The notes beneath the pieces are model-generated. The model was not told the DNA's origin. It saw nothing but the letters and a program-made list of their open reading frames with translations, and ran no database searches. A DNA stretch of 64,000 bases from Paraburkholderia sp. C35 (GTDB lineage: Bacteria > Pseudomonadota > Gammaproteobacteria > Burkholderiales > Burkholderiaceae), in contig NZ_QBUY01000005.1 in NCBI RefSeq assembly GCF_003121405.1, forward strand, positions 124,001-188,000, given 5' to 3'. The number at the start of each line of letters is the position of its first letter. The first letter of the stretch is position 1. A program made the translations under genes and the position numbers. Positions 17,694 through 28,854 of the stretch are shown in pieces.

Positions 17694-17860
17694 GTACCCG
17701 ATCGAATGCCAACGCCGCGAGGTGCGGCGAAGTGCGGCTCATCGTACCCGAGCGGATACCAGGGTTTAAAAATGCATCCACACACCAGTCTTCGTACCCG
17801 ATCGTAGCCTTTACAGCACGCCCGACCAATTGATCTGATATGATGTACCCGAGCGGATAC
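17694..17860. promoter_or_regulatory. Four evenly spaced HipB-type operators upstream of hipBA
   Basis: GTACCCGAGCGGATAC occurs exactly at 17744-17759 and 17845-17860, and degenerate copies beginning GTACCCGATCG occur at 17694 and 17794. Start-to-start distances are 50, 50 and 51 bp. A further half-site GGATACCCG is at 17662-17670. The unit is a near-palindrome (GTAyCC...GGrTAC) comparable to the TATCC-N8-GGATA operators of E. coli hipBA. The last copy directly follows a TATGAT -10 candidate (17839-17844) and lies just before the AGGAGG of hipB, well placed for autorepression. Confidence 0.8.
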
Positions 17861-17879
17861 GAAGACTAGGAGGCGTCCC

Positions 17880-18167
17880 ATGGACCAGTCGGATTTCCCA
17901 ATAACGGATGTTGGATCACTGGCGAATGTGGTGCGCGCCGCTCGGATCGCACAAGGGCTCACGCGCGACGACCTCGTCAACGTCACGGGACTGTCGCCCA
18001 AGTTCATTACGCACGTAGAGTCGGGCAAGCCGACATCGCAGATCGGCAAGGTGTTCGTCCTGCTCCGGGAGTTGGGTATCACTTTGCAGGCCCAGACGTC
18101 CGTCGCCATCTCGTCGAAGGTCGCGGAGCAGGCCCGCCGCACCCGCAGGAGTCCCCATGCCGGTTAG
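17880..18167 (+). CDS. hipB: HipB-like XRE antitoxin/autorepressor
   Basis: A 95-aa Cro/XRE HTH protein (VVRAARIAQGLTRDDLVNVTGLSPKFITHVESGKPTSQIGKVFVLLRELGI) of the HipB/Y4mF type, with a short basic tail (RRTRRSPHAG). AGGAGG stands 7 bases before ATG 17880. It overlaps the hipA start by 11 bp, indicating coupled translation. It is expected to neutralise the HipA kinase and repress the operon by binding the four operators upstream. Confidence 0.9.
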   Translation: MDQSDFPITDVGSLANVVRAARIAQGLTRDDLVNVTGLSPKFITHVESGKPTSQIGKVFVLLRELGITLQAQTSVAISSKVAEQARRTRRSPHAG

Positions 18168-19449
18168 ACAGCTTGTGGCATGGGCCAACGGCGAGCGCGT
18201 GGGAGTGGTTCAGGACGACAACGACATCTGGTCATTCGTCTATGACGCGCAATGGCCGGCATCACGAGGTGCATTCCCGTTGTCGCCAGCCTTCCCGTTG
18301 GGCGAGGAGCCATTCGTCGACGGATCGAGTAACCGGCCCGTGCAGTGGTTCTTCGACAATCTCCTTCCCGAAGAAAACATGCGTACCGAACTCGCGCGCG
18401 AAGCAAAGATTGACCGGGAAGATGCGTGGGGCTTGCTGGGATACTACGGCCGCGAGTCTGCGGGTGCGCTCACGCTGCTCGCGCCCAATGAGGAAGAGCC
18501 GCCCGGAGCGCTAAAGCCGCTGTCGTTCGAGGATCTCGATGGACGCATTCAGGCGATGCCACACAAGTCCTTGACGGCCGATTCACCCAAACGGATGTCT
18601 GCGGCAGGAGCGCAACCGAAGCTGCTAGTGGCCATGCTGGGCGAGCCCCCGGAGTGTGAACTCTTTGAGCCTGAAGGCAATGAGCCTTCCATGCAGTTGC
18701 TCAAGCCCGACTCGCGCGCAGCAGGCTATCCCCACTCGGCGGTCAACGAGTTCTTCTGCATGCGCCTCGCGCGTGCTGTCGCGCTCCCTGTGCCCTCAAC
18801 GCATTTCCTGCGGGTGCCGACGCCGTGCTATCTGATCGACCGGTTCGACCGGGACAAGTCAATGCAGCCGGCGCGCAGGTTACACGTGATCGATGCGGCT
18901 CAACTGCTGAACTTCTCGCGGACTTTCAAGTACGACGGCGCGAACGCGGGAAAACTTCGGGAGGCGATCGACAGCACGAACACTCGCGCCGCCGCCCGCC
19001 TGGAGATCTTCCGCTGGGCTGTCTTCAACGTGCTCGTCGGCAATGGCGACGCGCATATGAAGAACCTGTCGTTTTTCGTGACGCCGCGCGGCTACATGCT
19101 GGCGCCGTTCTACGACATCGTGAGCACGGTGGTCTATCACACGCCGACGTATCAGGCCGGGCGGGCAGACCAGTGGCCAGATTGCGAACTGACGATGCCC
19201 ATAGGCGACGCAAAGCATTTTGCCGACGTATCGAGAGACAACATGCTGAGGTTCGCGGATGAACTCGGTCTTCCCAAAAGAGGGGCCGAGCGGCTACTCG
19301 ATGCGATGCTCGAATCGTTTCGTGCGCGGCTCGATGAGACGTTCAACCGGATCCTGGAGATCGCACAGCCTGGCGCAGGAGAGCGACGCTTGCTGGGCTC
19401 AATCCGTGCGCTGCCAATTGGCGAGATGTCGCGCGCGCTTGCCGGCTGA
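18157..19449 (+). CDS. hipA: HipA-family serine/threonine kinase toxin
   Basis: 430 aa. An N-terminal HipA_N subdomain (to about 105; PVQWFFDNLLPEENMR) is followed by the kinase core with the P-loop-like SAAGAQPKL (148-156), the catalytic NGDAHMKN (296-303, Asp298 as base) and the metal-binding FYDIVS (Asp320). All residues needed for activity are present. E. coli HipA phosphorylates glutamyl-tRNA synthetase and triggers persistence. HipT/HipA variants have other tRNA synthetase targets. With hipB it forms a complete toxin-antitoxin locus. Confidence 0.92.
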   Translation: MPVRQLVAWANGERVGVVQDDNDIWSFVYDAQWPASRGAFPLSPAFPLGEEPFVDGSSNRPVQWFFDNLLPEENMRTELAREAKIDREDAWGLLGYYGRESAGALTLLAPNEEEPPGALKPLSFEDLDGRIQAMPHKSLTADSPKRMSAAGAQPKLLVAMLGEPPECELFEPEGNEPSMQLLKPDSRAAGYPHSAVNEFFCMRLARAVALPVPSTHFLRVPTPCYLIDRFDRDKSMQPARRLHVIDAAQLLNFSRTFKYDGANAGKLREAIDSTNTRAAARLEIFRWAVFNVLVGNGDAHMKNLSFFVTPRGYMLAPFYDIVSTVVYHTPTYQAGRADQWPDCELTMPIGDAKHFADVSRDNMLRFADELGLPKRGAERLLDAMLESFRARLDETFNRILEIAQPGAGERRLLGSIRALPIGEMSRALAG

Positions 19450-19636
19450 GCCAACCGGTAACGCGGCAGGGCTCAACACGTCATCATCCTGTTCGCCGGT
19501 CCCGCAGCCGGTACTGCCTTGCGTTGAGGCCGGTGGGCGCCGCAGGGCGCAAGCGATCCTTCACTCCTCCGGCCAGAAAAGAGGCAGCGCCGTCATCAGT
19601 CGGCTATCATGCCTATCCTCTCCGAAGTAGCCCCAT

Positions 19637-21316
<1,680 letters not shown>

Positions 21317-21672
21317 GTTAGCCCTGCCGGCGGTTTCAGTCAGTCGCGTTGTTCGCGTCCGTGATGATCGATTCCGGGCCGGGGTCGACTGTGACGTTCA
21401 GGCCGCCGCGGCCCAGGATACCGACAGGGCGTGTTTCACGCGTACAACGCCCTGAAAAGCGGGCAATAAGACATCTCGCACCTTTCAACAGAGAATCGGC
21501 TTGCGCTGAAGACTGCCTCGTCATTTCGTGACCGGAGGCTTATCCCGCGGACGCTGGCGAAAGGCGTGTGTAGTGCATGCGTATACGCTGTCGGCACTTC
21601 GTTTCATGGGATCATTCGGCTTGCGCCAGGCGGTGGGACTTCTTGCCCGGCAAGCATCACAGGAGAAGGGCG
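21317..21672. other. Intergenic, no gene seen
   Basis: Around 350 bp. An inverted repeat CAGGGCGT/ACGCCCTG at 21425-21454 with a 14-nt loop could be a weak hairpin after the ABC-F gene, but it lacks a T-tract. Nothing else stands out. Confidence 0.35.
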
Positions 21673-21990
21673 ATGATCGATGGACTGGTGGGCGGGCGCT
21701 TGTATGGCGAAGCTCAGATTCGGACGGGGCAGAATGGCAAGCGATTCGTGACCTGTAAGGTCCGGGCGACTACCAATGACGGCGATACGATTTTCGTCAA
21801 CGTGATTGCGTTCGACGATGATGTGCAAACCACTTTGCTCGCACTGGCCGACGCGGATAGCGTCGCACTGAGCGGTGCATTGACCCCAAAGGTATGGACG
21901 GACAAGAATGGTCTGGTCAAGCCAGCCATGGATATGATTGCCCACAGAGTCATGACGGCCCATGACGGGCGCCGTGAGGGCGATGATTGA
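21673..21990 (+). CDS. SSB-like OB-fold protein
   Basis: 105 aa from ATG 21673 (AGGAGAAGGG just upstream). The sequence has the single-stranded DNA-binding OB-fold pattern: GGRLYGEAQIRTGQNGKRFVTCKVRA then VNVIAFDDDVQTTLLAL and VALSGALTPKVWTDKNG. It lacks the long acidic C-terminal tail of canonical SSB, so it is probably an auxiliary SSB-like protein of the kind common in Burkholderiaceae accessory regions, with an unknown partner. Confidence 0.75.
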   Translation: MIDGLVGGRLYGEAQIRTGQNGKRFVTCKVRATTNDGDTIFVNVIAFDDDVQTTLLALADADSVALSGALTPKVWTDKNGLVKPAMDMIAHRVMTAHDGRREGDD

Positions 21991-22223
21991 CGTACTTTCT
22001 GGAGCCCGTCACGCATATCCTTGAGATATGCGAGCGCTCCAGATAATGTTGCGATTGTTGCGGGTCCCGATCGATGAGTGTCACGGACATGCAAAGTACA
22101 CATGGGAACCTGCTGGAAGTTTGTCACGGAGGTACCGTTGTTGACCTCGCCTGCGGAGCTGCGACGCGTTGCATCAACGTTATCTCGTGTTGATCACTAT
22201 CCACTCTCTGACAGGAGAATGAT

Positions 22224-22508
22224 TTGACTGAGCGCTCGGCTGTACCTCGCGTCACAGAATGTCATAGCGACGCGTTGAAAAGACTGTTCATCGACCTGGG
22301 TGGACATTCGGCACACAAAGCGCTTCAAGTACTCACAAATGCAATTCATTGCCAGCAGCGGGACATGAACGCGTATGACTGGCTTTCGAGCGCGCTGCCC
22401 GGTGCGACGTTGAAACCCGCGTTAGCGTTTGGCACCGTCGGCGAACTTTACCGTTCCTTTGCGAGGCCCGCGGAGTTTGCCCGTCTGAACGCCTTGCGTC
22501 GCCCCTAG
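22224..22508 (+). CDS. Small hypothetical protein (94 aa)
   Basis: The start is TTG 22224, supported by ACAGGAGAATGA immediately upstream. The product is soluble and helical (SDALKRLFIDLGGHSAHKALQVLTNAIHCQQRD...), without signal peptide or known domain. It lies in the same direction as the SSB-like gene, 233 bp downstream. Confidence 0.5.
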   Translation: MTERSAVPRVTECHSDALKRLFIDLGGHSAHKALQVLTNAIHCQQRDMNAYDWLSSALPGATLKPALAFGTVGELYRSFARPAEFARLNALRRP

Positions 22509-22557
22509 CAGAATTGTCCCGGCAAGGCTCGCCTCGGCCGGGAAGGTACCCGTCAAC

Positions 22558-22710
22558 TCAGCGCCTGCCCATCGGCGGCGCAGGCAGACTGCGCTTTCGC
22601 TTTCCTGCCATGACGCGATACGTGCCGTGATAGGTGGTGTCCTCGAGCTCAACAGGCAGGGCGGGTCGGTCCGGGTTATTTCTGACGATTCTCGTCGTGG
22701 AACTCGACAT
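22558..22710 (-). CDS. Possible small protein (50 aa) overlapping the upstream gene
   Basis: A minus-strand frame from ATG 22710 (MSSSTTRIVRNNPDRPALPVEL...) starts 35 bp before the stop of the 115-aa membrane protein, so it could be translationally coupled. Its ribosome binding site is poor. The VELEDTTYHGTYRVMAGK segment looks protein-like, but I cannot confirm it. Confidence 0.3.
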   Translation of the reverse strand: MSSSTTRIVRNNPDRPALPVELEDTTYHGTYRVMAGKRKRSLPAPPMGRR

Positions 22711-23023
22711 CCTCGATCTCGCCGTCGATATTCGTGCGCTGGCTCGCGCGCCCGTGCACCTCTTGCTCATGCATCTGTTGTGCGCGCATTGCCTGCTCGC
22801 GAAGCTGTTTGCGCAGGTTGCGCGTTTTCCACCAGATAAAGCCGCCGATCGCGATGCCTGCTCCAAGTACCACTGCCAGCATCACGAGCGATACGGCAAA
22901 CCCTACCACGAGCAACGCGACCCCTATTACTACGGTCAGCACCTTCGCCATTAAGCTTGGGGGGCCAGGGCGCACGGTTGCGCCATTCTGCCTGAGTCTT
23001 TCCTGTTGCTTGTCAAATTGCAT
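22676..23023 (-). CDS. Small membrane protein with coiled-coil tail
   Basis: 115 aa from ATG 23023 (CGGAGATGT upstream). A Gly/Val-rich double hydrophobic stretch at about 25-65 forms one or two membrane helices. A positively charged helix (KTRNLRKQLREQAMRAQQMHEQE) and a charged tail DGEIEDVEFHDEN follow. No known family. The topology suggests a cytoplasmic C-terminal helix. Confidence 0.65.
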   Translation of the reverse strand: MQFDKQQERLRQNGATVRPGPPSLMAKVLTVVIGVALLVVGFAVSLVMLAVVLGAGIAIGGFIWWKTRNLRKQLREQAMRAQQMHEQEVHGRASQRTNIDGEIEDVEFHDENRQK

Positions 23024-23422
23024 TACATCTCCGATTGCGGTTTTCCCGAGGCAGCCTCGGGGAAGGCATGACTGCCAGCTTAATAGTCAAGCGGGTTCGA
23101 TTCGCTGATGCGAGGCCCGCCCTTTGCGAACCAAGCTGCCCGGTTATTTACTCAGTATGCACCCTGGATCGGCTCGTAAGCCATGATCAACTCGGTTCGA
23201 CCTCAAGCCCATCGCGTTACAACTTTAGCTGACGGCGTGGCACCGGCAGGACCTACTTTAGCTGAAATGCAAATCAGGCTTTGCGCCATACAGTACGGGG
23301 CTTCCGGGGGATACTAGACCATGTCCCTTTGAGACCGACTTTCCTTTGTAACGGCGCGCTTTTGCTGACGGCTTAGAGCTCGTATGTCATTAAGCATTCT
23401 TCAAACGTCGAATCCTCAACTG
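23024..23422. other. Intergenic, no gene seen
   Basis: About 400 bp between two leftward transcription units. No ORF with a plausible ribosome binding site, no clear terminator and no repeat was found. Confidence 0.35.
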
Positions 23423-24835
23423 CTAGCGCCAACCGCCGCCAAGCGCAAGGAATAGTGTGATCTGGTCGTTGTTGATGGCTTCCTGCGCTGAAGAAACAGC
23501 AATCTCATCGAGAATCCAGGTACGTTGCGCGTCGAGCGCGACGAGGCCACCGACTCTCCCACCTCGCCGGAGTTCTTCGGTCCTTTGCGCTACCTTCAGC
23601 GCTTCATCCTTCGCCGCCTCGAGGCGATCGAGATGATCGAGCGCTGCCGCATAGGTATCCAGTGAACTCTCGGCTTCCTGTAGTGCGCGTAACACAACGC
23701 CGTCGAAGTACGCGAGAGTCGCGCGGTCTTGAGCCTGCGCTGCGGCAATACGGTCGCGAATCGCGCTGCGATGCAAATCCCAGCTGATCTGCGGTCCGAT
23801 GGCAAAACGATTCGTCAATGGCGACCCGAAGTTAGTGAGCGCGCCTGTCGAGCCTATCGACGCCCCGAGCTTGTTGTCCGGATACAACTGCGCGATCGCG
23901 ACGCCGATCTCGGCATTGGCGGCGGCGAGTCGGCGTTCAGCCGCACGAATATCCGGTCTGCGCTTTAACAGCGACTGACCGTCGCCCACCGGTAGTGCCG
24001 TCTGCAGCTTCAACGGCGTATGACATGCGAGCAGCGTGTCGTCATATTGTTCAGGTGGAAGTCCCGTCAATGTCGCAAGCCGAAATGCCGCATTCAGTTG
24101 CCGTGCATGTAGCGGCGCGAGCAAAGAACGGGTGGCTTCGAGCGGACTGCGTTGCCGTCCCTCCTCGAACGGTGCGGCGCGCCCCGTCGTGACCAGTTGC
24201 CGCGTGAGTGCAAGGCTTTGCTCCTGAATCGCGGTAGCGCGCTGAATCACGACGATCTGGTTACCTGCATTGCAGAGGTCGGCGTAGGCGCGCGCGGTTT
24301 CCGCGGCAACATTGACACGCACCAGATCGCGTGCCGCAACGGCCGCTTCGTTTTCGGCGGAGGCCGCCTCGATGCCGCGACGGATTGCGCCGAAGAGATC
24401 GAGGTCATAGCTCATCGTCAGGCCCACGTTGTAGATGCCGTGCCGGGGCGGTTGCACATGCGACAGCACGGCTTCAGCCGATTGCTGCGTGTAGTTCGCT
24501 TCCACGTCAGTCGCGACGCTGACTTCACGGCGCGTCCGGACTTCCGCCAGTAGCGCGTCACTTCGTTCGAGGTTGGCCTGTGCGACCCGGAGATCGGTAT
24601 TGCCCGCGAGCGCTTTTTCAACCAGGTTATCGAGAACGGGATCGTCGAAGAGGTGCCACCAATGATCGGGCAGCGCACTGTTCGACACGGCGGATCCGCC
24701 GGAGATAAAGCCCGCATTGGCGGCTGGCGCATTCACGACTGCTTCGGGCGGGATCGTGTAGTCCGGTCCGACGGCTGCACAAGCCACCAATGCGGCGGTC
24801 AGACTGGCCATCGCCGTGATGCGCACGCTTACCAC
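23423..24835 (-). CDS. Outer-membrane efflux lipoprotein (NodT/OprM family)
   Basis: From GTG 24835 (GGCGGAG upstream, overlapping the stop of the MFP gene) the 470-aa product has a lipoprotein signal ending LVAC (Cys19), a short AAVGPDY linker typical of NodT channels, and two OEP repeats with NTDLRVAQANLERSDALLAEVR and LKRRPDIRAAERRLAAANAEIGVAIAQLYP. It should form the trimeric outer-membrane tunnel for the MFP/FUSC pump encoded just upstream. ATG 24811 is a less likely start because it would shorten the signal. Confidence 0.9.
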   Translation of the reverse strand: MVSVRITAMASLTAALVACAAVGPDYTIPPEAVVNAPAANAGFISGGSAVSNSALPDHWWHLFDDPVLDNLVEKALAGNTDLRVAQANLERSDALLAEVRTRREVSVATDVEANYTQQSAEAVLSHVQPPRHGIYNVGLTMSYDLDLFGAIRRGIEAASAENEAAVAARDLVRVNVAAETARAYADLCNAGNQIVVIQRATAIQEQSLALTRQLVTTGRAAPFEEGRQRSPLEATRSLLAPLHARQLNAAFRLATLTGLPPEQYDDTLLACHTPLKLQTALPVGDGQSLLKRRPDIRAAERRLAAANAEIGVAIAQLYPDNKLGASIGSTGALTNFGSPLTNRFAIGPQISWDLHRSAIRDRIAAAQAQDRATLAYFDGVVLRALQEAESSLDTYAAALDHLDRLEAAKDEALKVAQRTEELRRGGRVGGLVALDAQRTWILDEIAVSSAQEAINNDQITLFLALGGGWR

Positions 24836-25728
24836 GGCAGACTCCGCCGTATCTGGACCTCGCCGGGGCGGGTATGCACTTCGACGGAAGCCGTCTGGCC
24901 CGGTACGAGAAGTACACCTGGCGGAACCTGGTCGATTTCCACTCTGACGGGCACGCGCTGGGCGAGTCGTACCCACGTGAACGATGGATTGACATTCGGA
25001 AGCTGGCCGCTGGTCCCAGCGCGCTCGCGATCTTCGACGCCGCCCGCAATGCTCGACACGTGTCCGCGGATTTCATTGGCGACACCCATCAGATAGATAC
25101 TCGCGGGGTCGCCCACATGAATGGCGGGCAGCTTGGTCTCTTCGAAATATCCCTCTACTCTCAAAGACCCGCTGTCGACCAGCACCATCGCCGCCATGCC
25201 GGCGTTCAGGTACACACCGGGTTGCAGAACGACGTTTGCCAATGTGCCGTCGACGGGTGCCCGCACCAACGTGCGTTCAAGATTCAACGCCGCCAGGTCG
25301 CGTGATGCGATGGCCTGGCTGACTTCGGCGCGTAGTTGCTGGACGCGGGAGACATCCTGTTCCGTCGTTTCCCGCGCGACGACGTCGGGCATCGCGCGGT
25401 TGCGCCGGTCTTCGCGGACCGCCTCTGCAAGCGCCGCCTGTTGCTTCGATACGATAGCCTCGGCCTGTGTGAGCGCGATCTTGTAACGCGACTGGTCAAT
25501 GACGAACAGTACCTGGCCCTTTCTCACGGGCTGATTGTCGCGCACCCTGACGTCCGTCACGAGGCCGCTGACGTCAGGCGCAATCGGTATCACGTCCGCG
25601 CGTACCTTGCCGTCGCGCGTCAACGGCTCGATCTGATAGCGCACCCATAAGCCATAAATCGCCGCCAGGATGGCCAGAATGGCCACTGCTGTAACAAGCG
25701 TGCGAATGAGGTGGGTAGCGCGAAGCAT
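24829..25728 (-). CDS. HlyD/AaeA-type membrane fusion protein
   Basis: 299 aa with one N-terminal membrane helix (about 9-27), a biotinyl-lipoyl-like half-motif (VIPIAPDVSGLVTDVRVRDNQPVRKGQVLFVID), a helical hairpin and the second lipoyl half plus beta-barrel (RAPVDGTLANVVLQPGVYLNAG). It is the periplasmic adaptor between the FUSC inner-membrane pump and the NodT channel. It starts one base after the stop of the DUF1656 gene. AaeA of E. coli, exporter of hydroxybenzoates, is the closest characterised type. Confidence 0.9.
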   Translation of the reverse strand: MLRATHLIRTLVTAVAILAILAAIYGLWVRYQIEPLTRDGKVRADVIPIAPDVSGLVTDVRVRDNQPVRKGQVLFVIDQSRYKIALTQAEAIVSKQQAALAEAVREDRRNRAMPDVVARETTEQDVSRVQQLRAEVSQAIASRDLAALNLERTLVRAPVDGTLANVVLQPGVYLNAGMAAMVLVDSGSLRVEGYFEETKLPAIHVGDPASIYLMGVANEIRGHVSSIAGGVEDRERAGTSGQLPNVNPSFTWVRLAQRVPVRVEIDQVPPGVLLVPGQTASVEVHTRPGEVQIRRSLPW

Positions 25729-25729
25729 G

Positions 25730-25954
25730 TCAGGAAATGAACCCGTGCGGGAGACAGGAATCGGCCAGTCGCGCGATGCCCCACCATAGAACGAGGAATA
25801 GCGCCAGATCGACAAGCGCGGGTTGCCACAGCACGGCGTGAAGCGGAAGGCGGTGCAGACGGCCCCGAACAACCATGGTGATGGCCACGGCAACTACGGC
25901 CCATGCGAGACCTGCAGGCAGATAGACGCCAAAGATGTGGATCTCTTCGATCAT
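25730..25954 (-). CDS. DUF1656 (AaeX-like) small membrane protein
   Basis: 74 aa with two predicted membrane helices (VYLPAGLAWAVVAVAITMVV and VDLALFLVLWWGIARL). It starts MIEEIHIFGVYLP, which is the DUF1656 hallmark. It always accompanies FUSC/MFP pumps such as AaeXAB. The start overlaps the stop of the FUSC gene (ATGA). Confidence 0.9.
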   Translation of the reverse strand: MIEEIHIFGVYLPAGLAWAVVAVAITMVVRGRLHRLPLHAVLWQPALVDLALFLVLWWGIARLADSCLPHGFIS

Positions 25955-28011
25955 CGTCCCTCCATATCGAAGGGTGGCGCATGCGGAAACAGGTTGCAGC
26001 GCAAACCAACGAGCGCCAGCAGGGTGTTCTCACCGGGTCCTTCCTGATCCAGAGATACACCAATCGCGCGATCCAGTGCATTCAGCAATTCGACCGATCC
26101 AGCGACCGGTTTGCTCTCGCCGATACGTTCGCGATAGAGCGCGGAGATTCGACTTAGTGCTTCACGTAGTGCCTCGCGTGCGCTTTCTGGTCCACGTTCG
26201 AGTCCCTGCCGGATCCGGATGATGTTGCGACCGATTCGAAGATCCATCAATCCATCCGCTTCATGCAGCGCATCCTCCGCGCTGACGAGCGCCATCCGCG
26301 CGGCAAGTTGGCCCAGACGGTCGGTCGCGTGCGCAGTCCAGAATCCGGTATCGGGTGATTCGTGCGGGTCGGCAAGCCTGGCGAGGTCCGACCAGTTTCT
26401 GTGCACGATCCGATACGCTCTCCACCGCAGACTCGCGGATCGAAACAGGGTAGTGACGACCAGTGTCGTGACGATGCCAGTCAACTGCGCTAGCGCAGTG
26501 TTGGCGAATGCGGCGAAGTCCACATGGAACCGGTCGAGAAAGCCGAGCGCGACAATGAAACAGGACAACATCGGCAACGCGCGCGCAGCGCTTGCTGGAT
26601 CGGCCTGAAGATATCCCATCCAGATGAGCGCGGGAGCGAGCGTGAGGATCAGCATCGGTGTTCCGTCCACACGTGGCAGCAACACGAACAGATACAACGC
26701 GGCGAGCGGAAAGGTGCTGAGTGTGGCTACCAGGTATCGCCGGATTGCCGGTGCGGGGTCATCCTGCGCGGCGAACGAGCAGGTAATGAGCGCGGCAAAG
26801 GCGGCCGTCGTCGATCCGCTTGGCCATGCAAGCAGAATCCACACACCGCAATAGATCAATACGGCCGTCATCGTAGCGATGCCTGCTAGCAAAGCAATGC
26901 TTCCATCGGACGACAGCGGGAAGATGCGCGGCTGTCGTCTCTGTGAATCATCCGTGTCCCCGGTACGGTTGTCGCCGATGTCGCGAACGAGCGCGCGCGC
27001 GGCGTGCAAGGTGTCGATGAACTCCGCGATCCGGTCGCAGAAGCTCGCCATGAGAAGCGATGTCCATTGTTTGCTGAGCGCGTGCTGCGTTGCCAGCTCG
27101 CGACAATGAGCCGAGAGTCCGATGTCCATTGCATTCGCGACATCCGGTGGGGTGCGCAGGTAGTCGATGACTCTCGCAACGAGAGCATTAGTCGTGGAAT
27201 CGACGGCTTGCAACGCGCGCAATGTGTCCAGCCGGTTCGCTGCCGCTGTAGCAAGAGGCAACAGTTCGGCGAGATGGTGCTGCAGTTCAATCACGTTGTC
27301 GCGCGTCGTGAACGCCTGGCGATCGGTACGGCCAAGCGTTACTGCAAGCATGCCGAGTTCAGTCACATCGGAGGCCAGCATCCTGCGATGTTCGTACTCG
27401 AGCGTCGTGTGGCGAGTCCCGAGTGCGTCGGCCGTCCACCGGGCGGCATGGACCAGGAATGAACATGAACGCTTGCTGATTACAGCGTGCACATTCATTG
27501 GCCGCGTGGCGCCATGCACGAATGCGATGCAAAGGATTGCGACAATCATTTCCAGCACGCGGGAAATCGTGGTCGTGAAGATGTTGGTCGGGTCGTCGAG
27601 ATAGGGAAAGCTGATGACGGCTGCGCTAAACGCCGACATCTGAAATAGAACGGCACGCGGCGTGCGGTCCAGAACCGCGAGATAGATGCAAAGTCCAGTC
27701 CAGATTGACAGACACAGCACGAGCAAAACCGGTGAGTTCTGCATGTTCGGAACGAGCGCGAGGGTCACGAAGGCGCCGATGACAATGCCAAGAATGCGAT
27801 AAAGCACTCTCGGTGCGGATGGGCCCGTCATCGATTGCGCTGTGACGTAGAGCGTCAGCAGCGCCCACCACGGACGCGGCAGACTCGACGTGAACGATAT
27901 GATCAATACTATCGACGCGGCGACATAAGTGAGAAGCGAGAAGCGCAGCCTGGACAGATCGACGACGAAGCGTTCACTCGGATGCAGCGGATCGGTGAGT
28001 GTTCTCGACAT
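25951..28011 (-). CDS. FUSC-family inner-membrane transporter (AaeB-like)
   Basis: 686 aa with two blocks of about five to six membrane helices (about 27-160 and 375-510), each followed by a cytoplasmic helical region, the typical layout of fusaric acid resistance (FUSC) proteins. Landmarks are RPWWALLTLYVTAQSMTGP near residue 50 and AWPSGSTTAAFAALITCSFAAQDDP in the second block. It is the pump of the four-gene efflux operon FUSC-DUF1656-MFP-OMF (28011 to 23423), whose genes overlap or nearly touch. Substrates of characterised relatives are aromatic acids. No LysR regulator of the AaeR type is adjacent. Confidence 0.92.
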   Translation of the reverse strand: MSRTLTDPLHPSERFVVDLSRLRFSLLTYVAASIVLIISFTSSLPRPWWALLTLYVTAQSMTGPSAPRVLYRILGIVIGAFVTLALVPNMQNSPVLLVLCLSIWTGLCIYLAVLDRTPRAVLFQMSAFSAAVISFPYLDDPTNIFTTTISRVLEMIVAILCIAFVHGATRPMNVHAVISKRSCSFLVHAARWTADALGTRHTTLEYEHRRMLASDVTELGMLAVTLGRTDRQAFTTRDNVIELQHHLAELLPLATAAANRLDTLRALQAVDSTTNALVARVIDYLRTPPDVANAMDIGLSAHCRELATQHALSKQWTSLLMASFCDRIAEFIDTLHAARALVRDIGDNRTGDTDDSQRRQPRIFPLSSDGSIALLAGIATMTAVLIYCGVWILLAWPSGSTTAAFAALITCSFAAQDDPAPAIRRYLVATLSTFPLAALYLFVLLPRVDGTPMLILTLAPALIWMGYLQADPASAARALPMLSCFIVALGFLDRFHVDFAAFANTALAQLTGIVTTLVVTTLFRSASLRWRAYRIVHRNWSDLARLADPHESPDTGFWTAHATDRLGQLAARMALVSAEDALHEADGLMDLRIGRNIIRIRQGLERGPESAREALREALSRISALYRERIGESKPVAGSVELLNALDRAIGVSLDQEGPGENTLLALVGLRCNLFPHAPPFDMEGR

Positions 28012-28281
28012 GGTGCCAGCGATTGATGAAGGTGCTACATAGTTAAGCCGTCAATGGTTGGCCCGTCAGTCTGAGCCGAACTGGCATTGGGTTGGTAGCA
28101 TTCTCTTGCGTCATTCAGCCCATAGCGTGCGCCTATCCGATGGCACTGTCCACGAAGCTACCGATGCCGGCGAACGCATCGCCGAAACCGGATTGCGCTT
28201 CGTTCGCCGATTGCGAGGTCAGGGGCAACTCGCACGAACAAGCGGGGGTGCTCGTCGCGCGACTGCCGGGACTCAATTCAG

Positions 28282-28854
28282 TTATCCGCGGGTGCTTTCG
28301 TTGCTCCCGGTCACCAGCGCGGTTGGCAGCGGGAAATCGATCACTGTATCGTTGATGCGGTTCACCAGGTTCCCAAAGGTGATGGAAGCGATCGCCAGAG
28401 CTACGCCGATCACCTGATGCTCGCTGTAGCCAGCCGCGCGAAATGCATCCAGTTCCGCGACGGGAAGCGTACCCCGGGTTTCGACGAGAACCCGCACGAA
28501 ACGGACCGGCGCATCTCGCCTGGTGTCGCCAGTAGGCTTTCCAGCGCGGACCATCGTTATTACGTCCTGAGACAGGCCCGCGAATTTACCCTTCAGTGCG
28601 TGAGCCGCGACACAGTAATCGCAGCCCGAACCCTCGCTGACAACCAGCTTGAGTACTTCGATATCCGCATTCGACAGTTCACTTCGGGTGACCGCCGCGT
28701 CGACAGCGAATATGGCCTGAAGTCCATCAGGACTGTGGGTGCCGATCGTCGCAAATGCATTGGGAACTTTGCCTACGTTCTTTTTAACCCTCGCGAATAC
28801 TTCTGCGGTTGCGCCAGTTGCGGTTTCAGGCGTGGCGGTAGTAAGACGGGTCAT
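28282..28854 (-). CDS. AhpD-like carboxymuconolactone decarboxylase family protein
   Basis: 190 aa with the AhpD-like catalytic motif GSGCDYCVAAHALKGK (CxxC plus His at about 77-83) preceded by NADIEVLKLVVSE. The family includes peroxidase-related alkylhydroperoxidases. AAAGGAAAC precedes ATG 28854. It lies between the FUSC operon and the DHA2 transporter gene, on the same strand as both. Confidence 0.88.
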   Translation of the reverse strand: MTRLTTATPETATGATAEVFARVKKNVGKVPNAFATIGTHSPDGLQAIFAVDAAVTRSELSNADIEVLKLVVSEGSGCDYCVAAHALKGKFAGLSQDVITMVRAGKPTGDTRRDAPVRFVRVLVETRGTLPVAELDAFRAAGYSEHQVIGVALAIASITFGNLVNRINDTVIDFPLPTALVTGSNESTRG

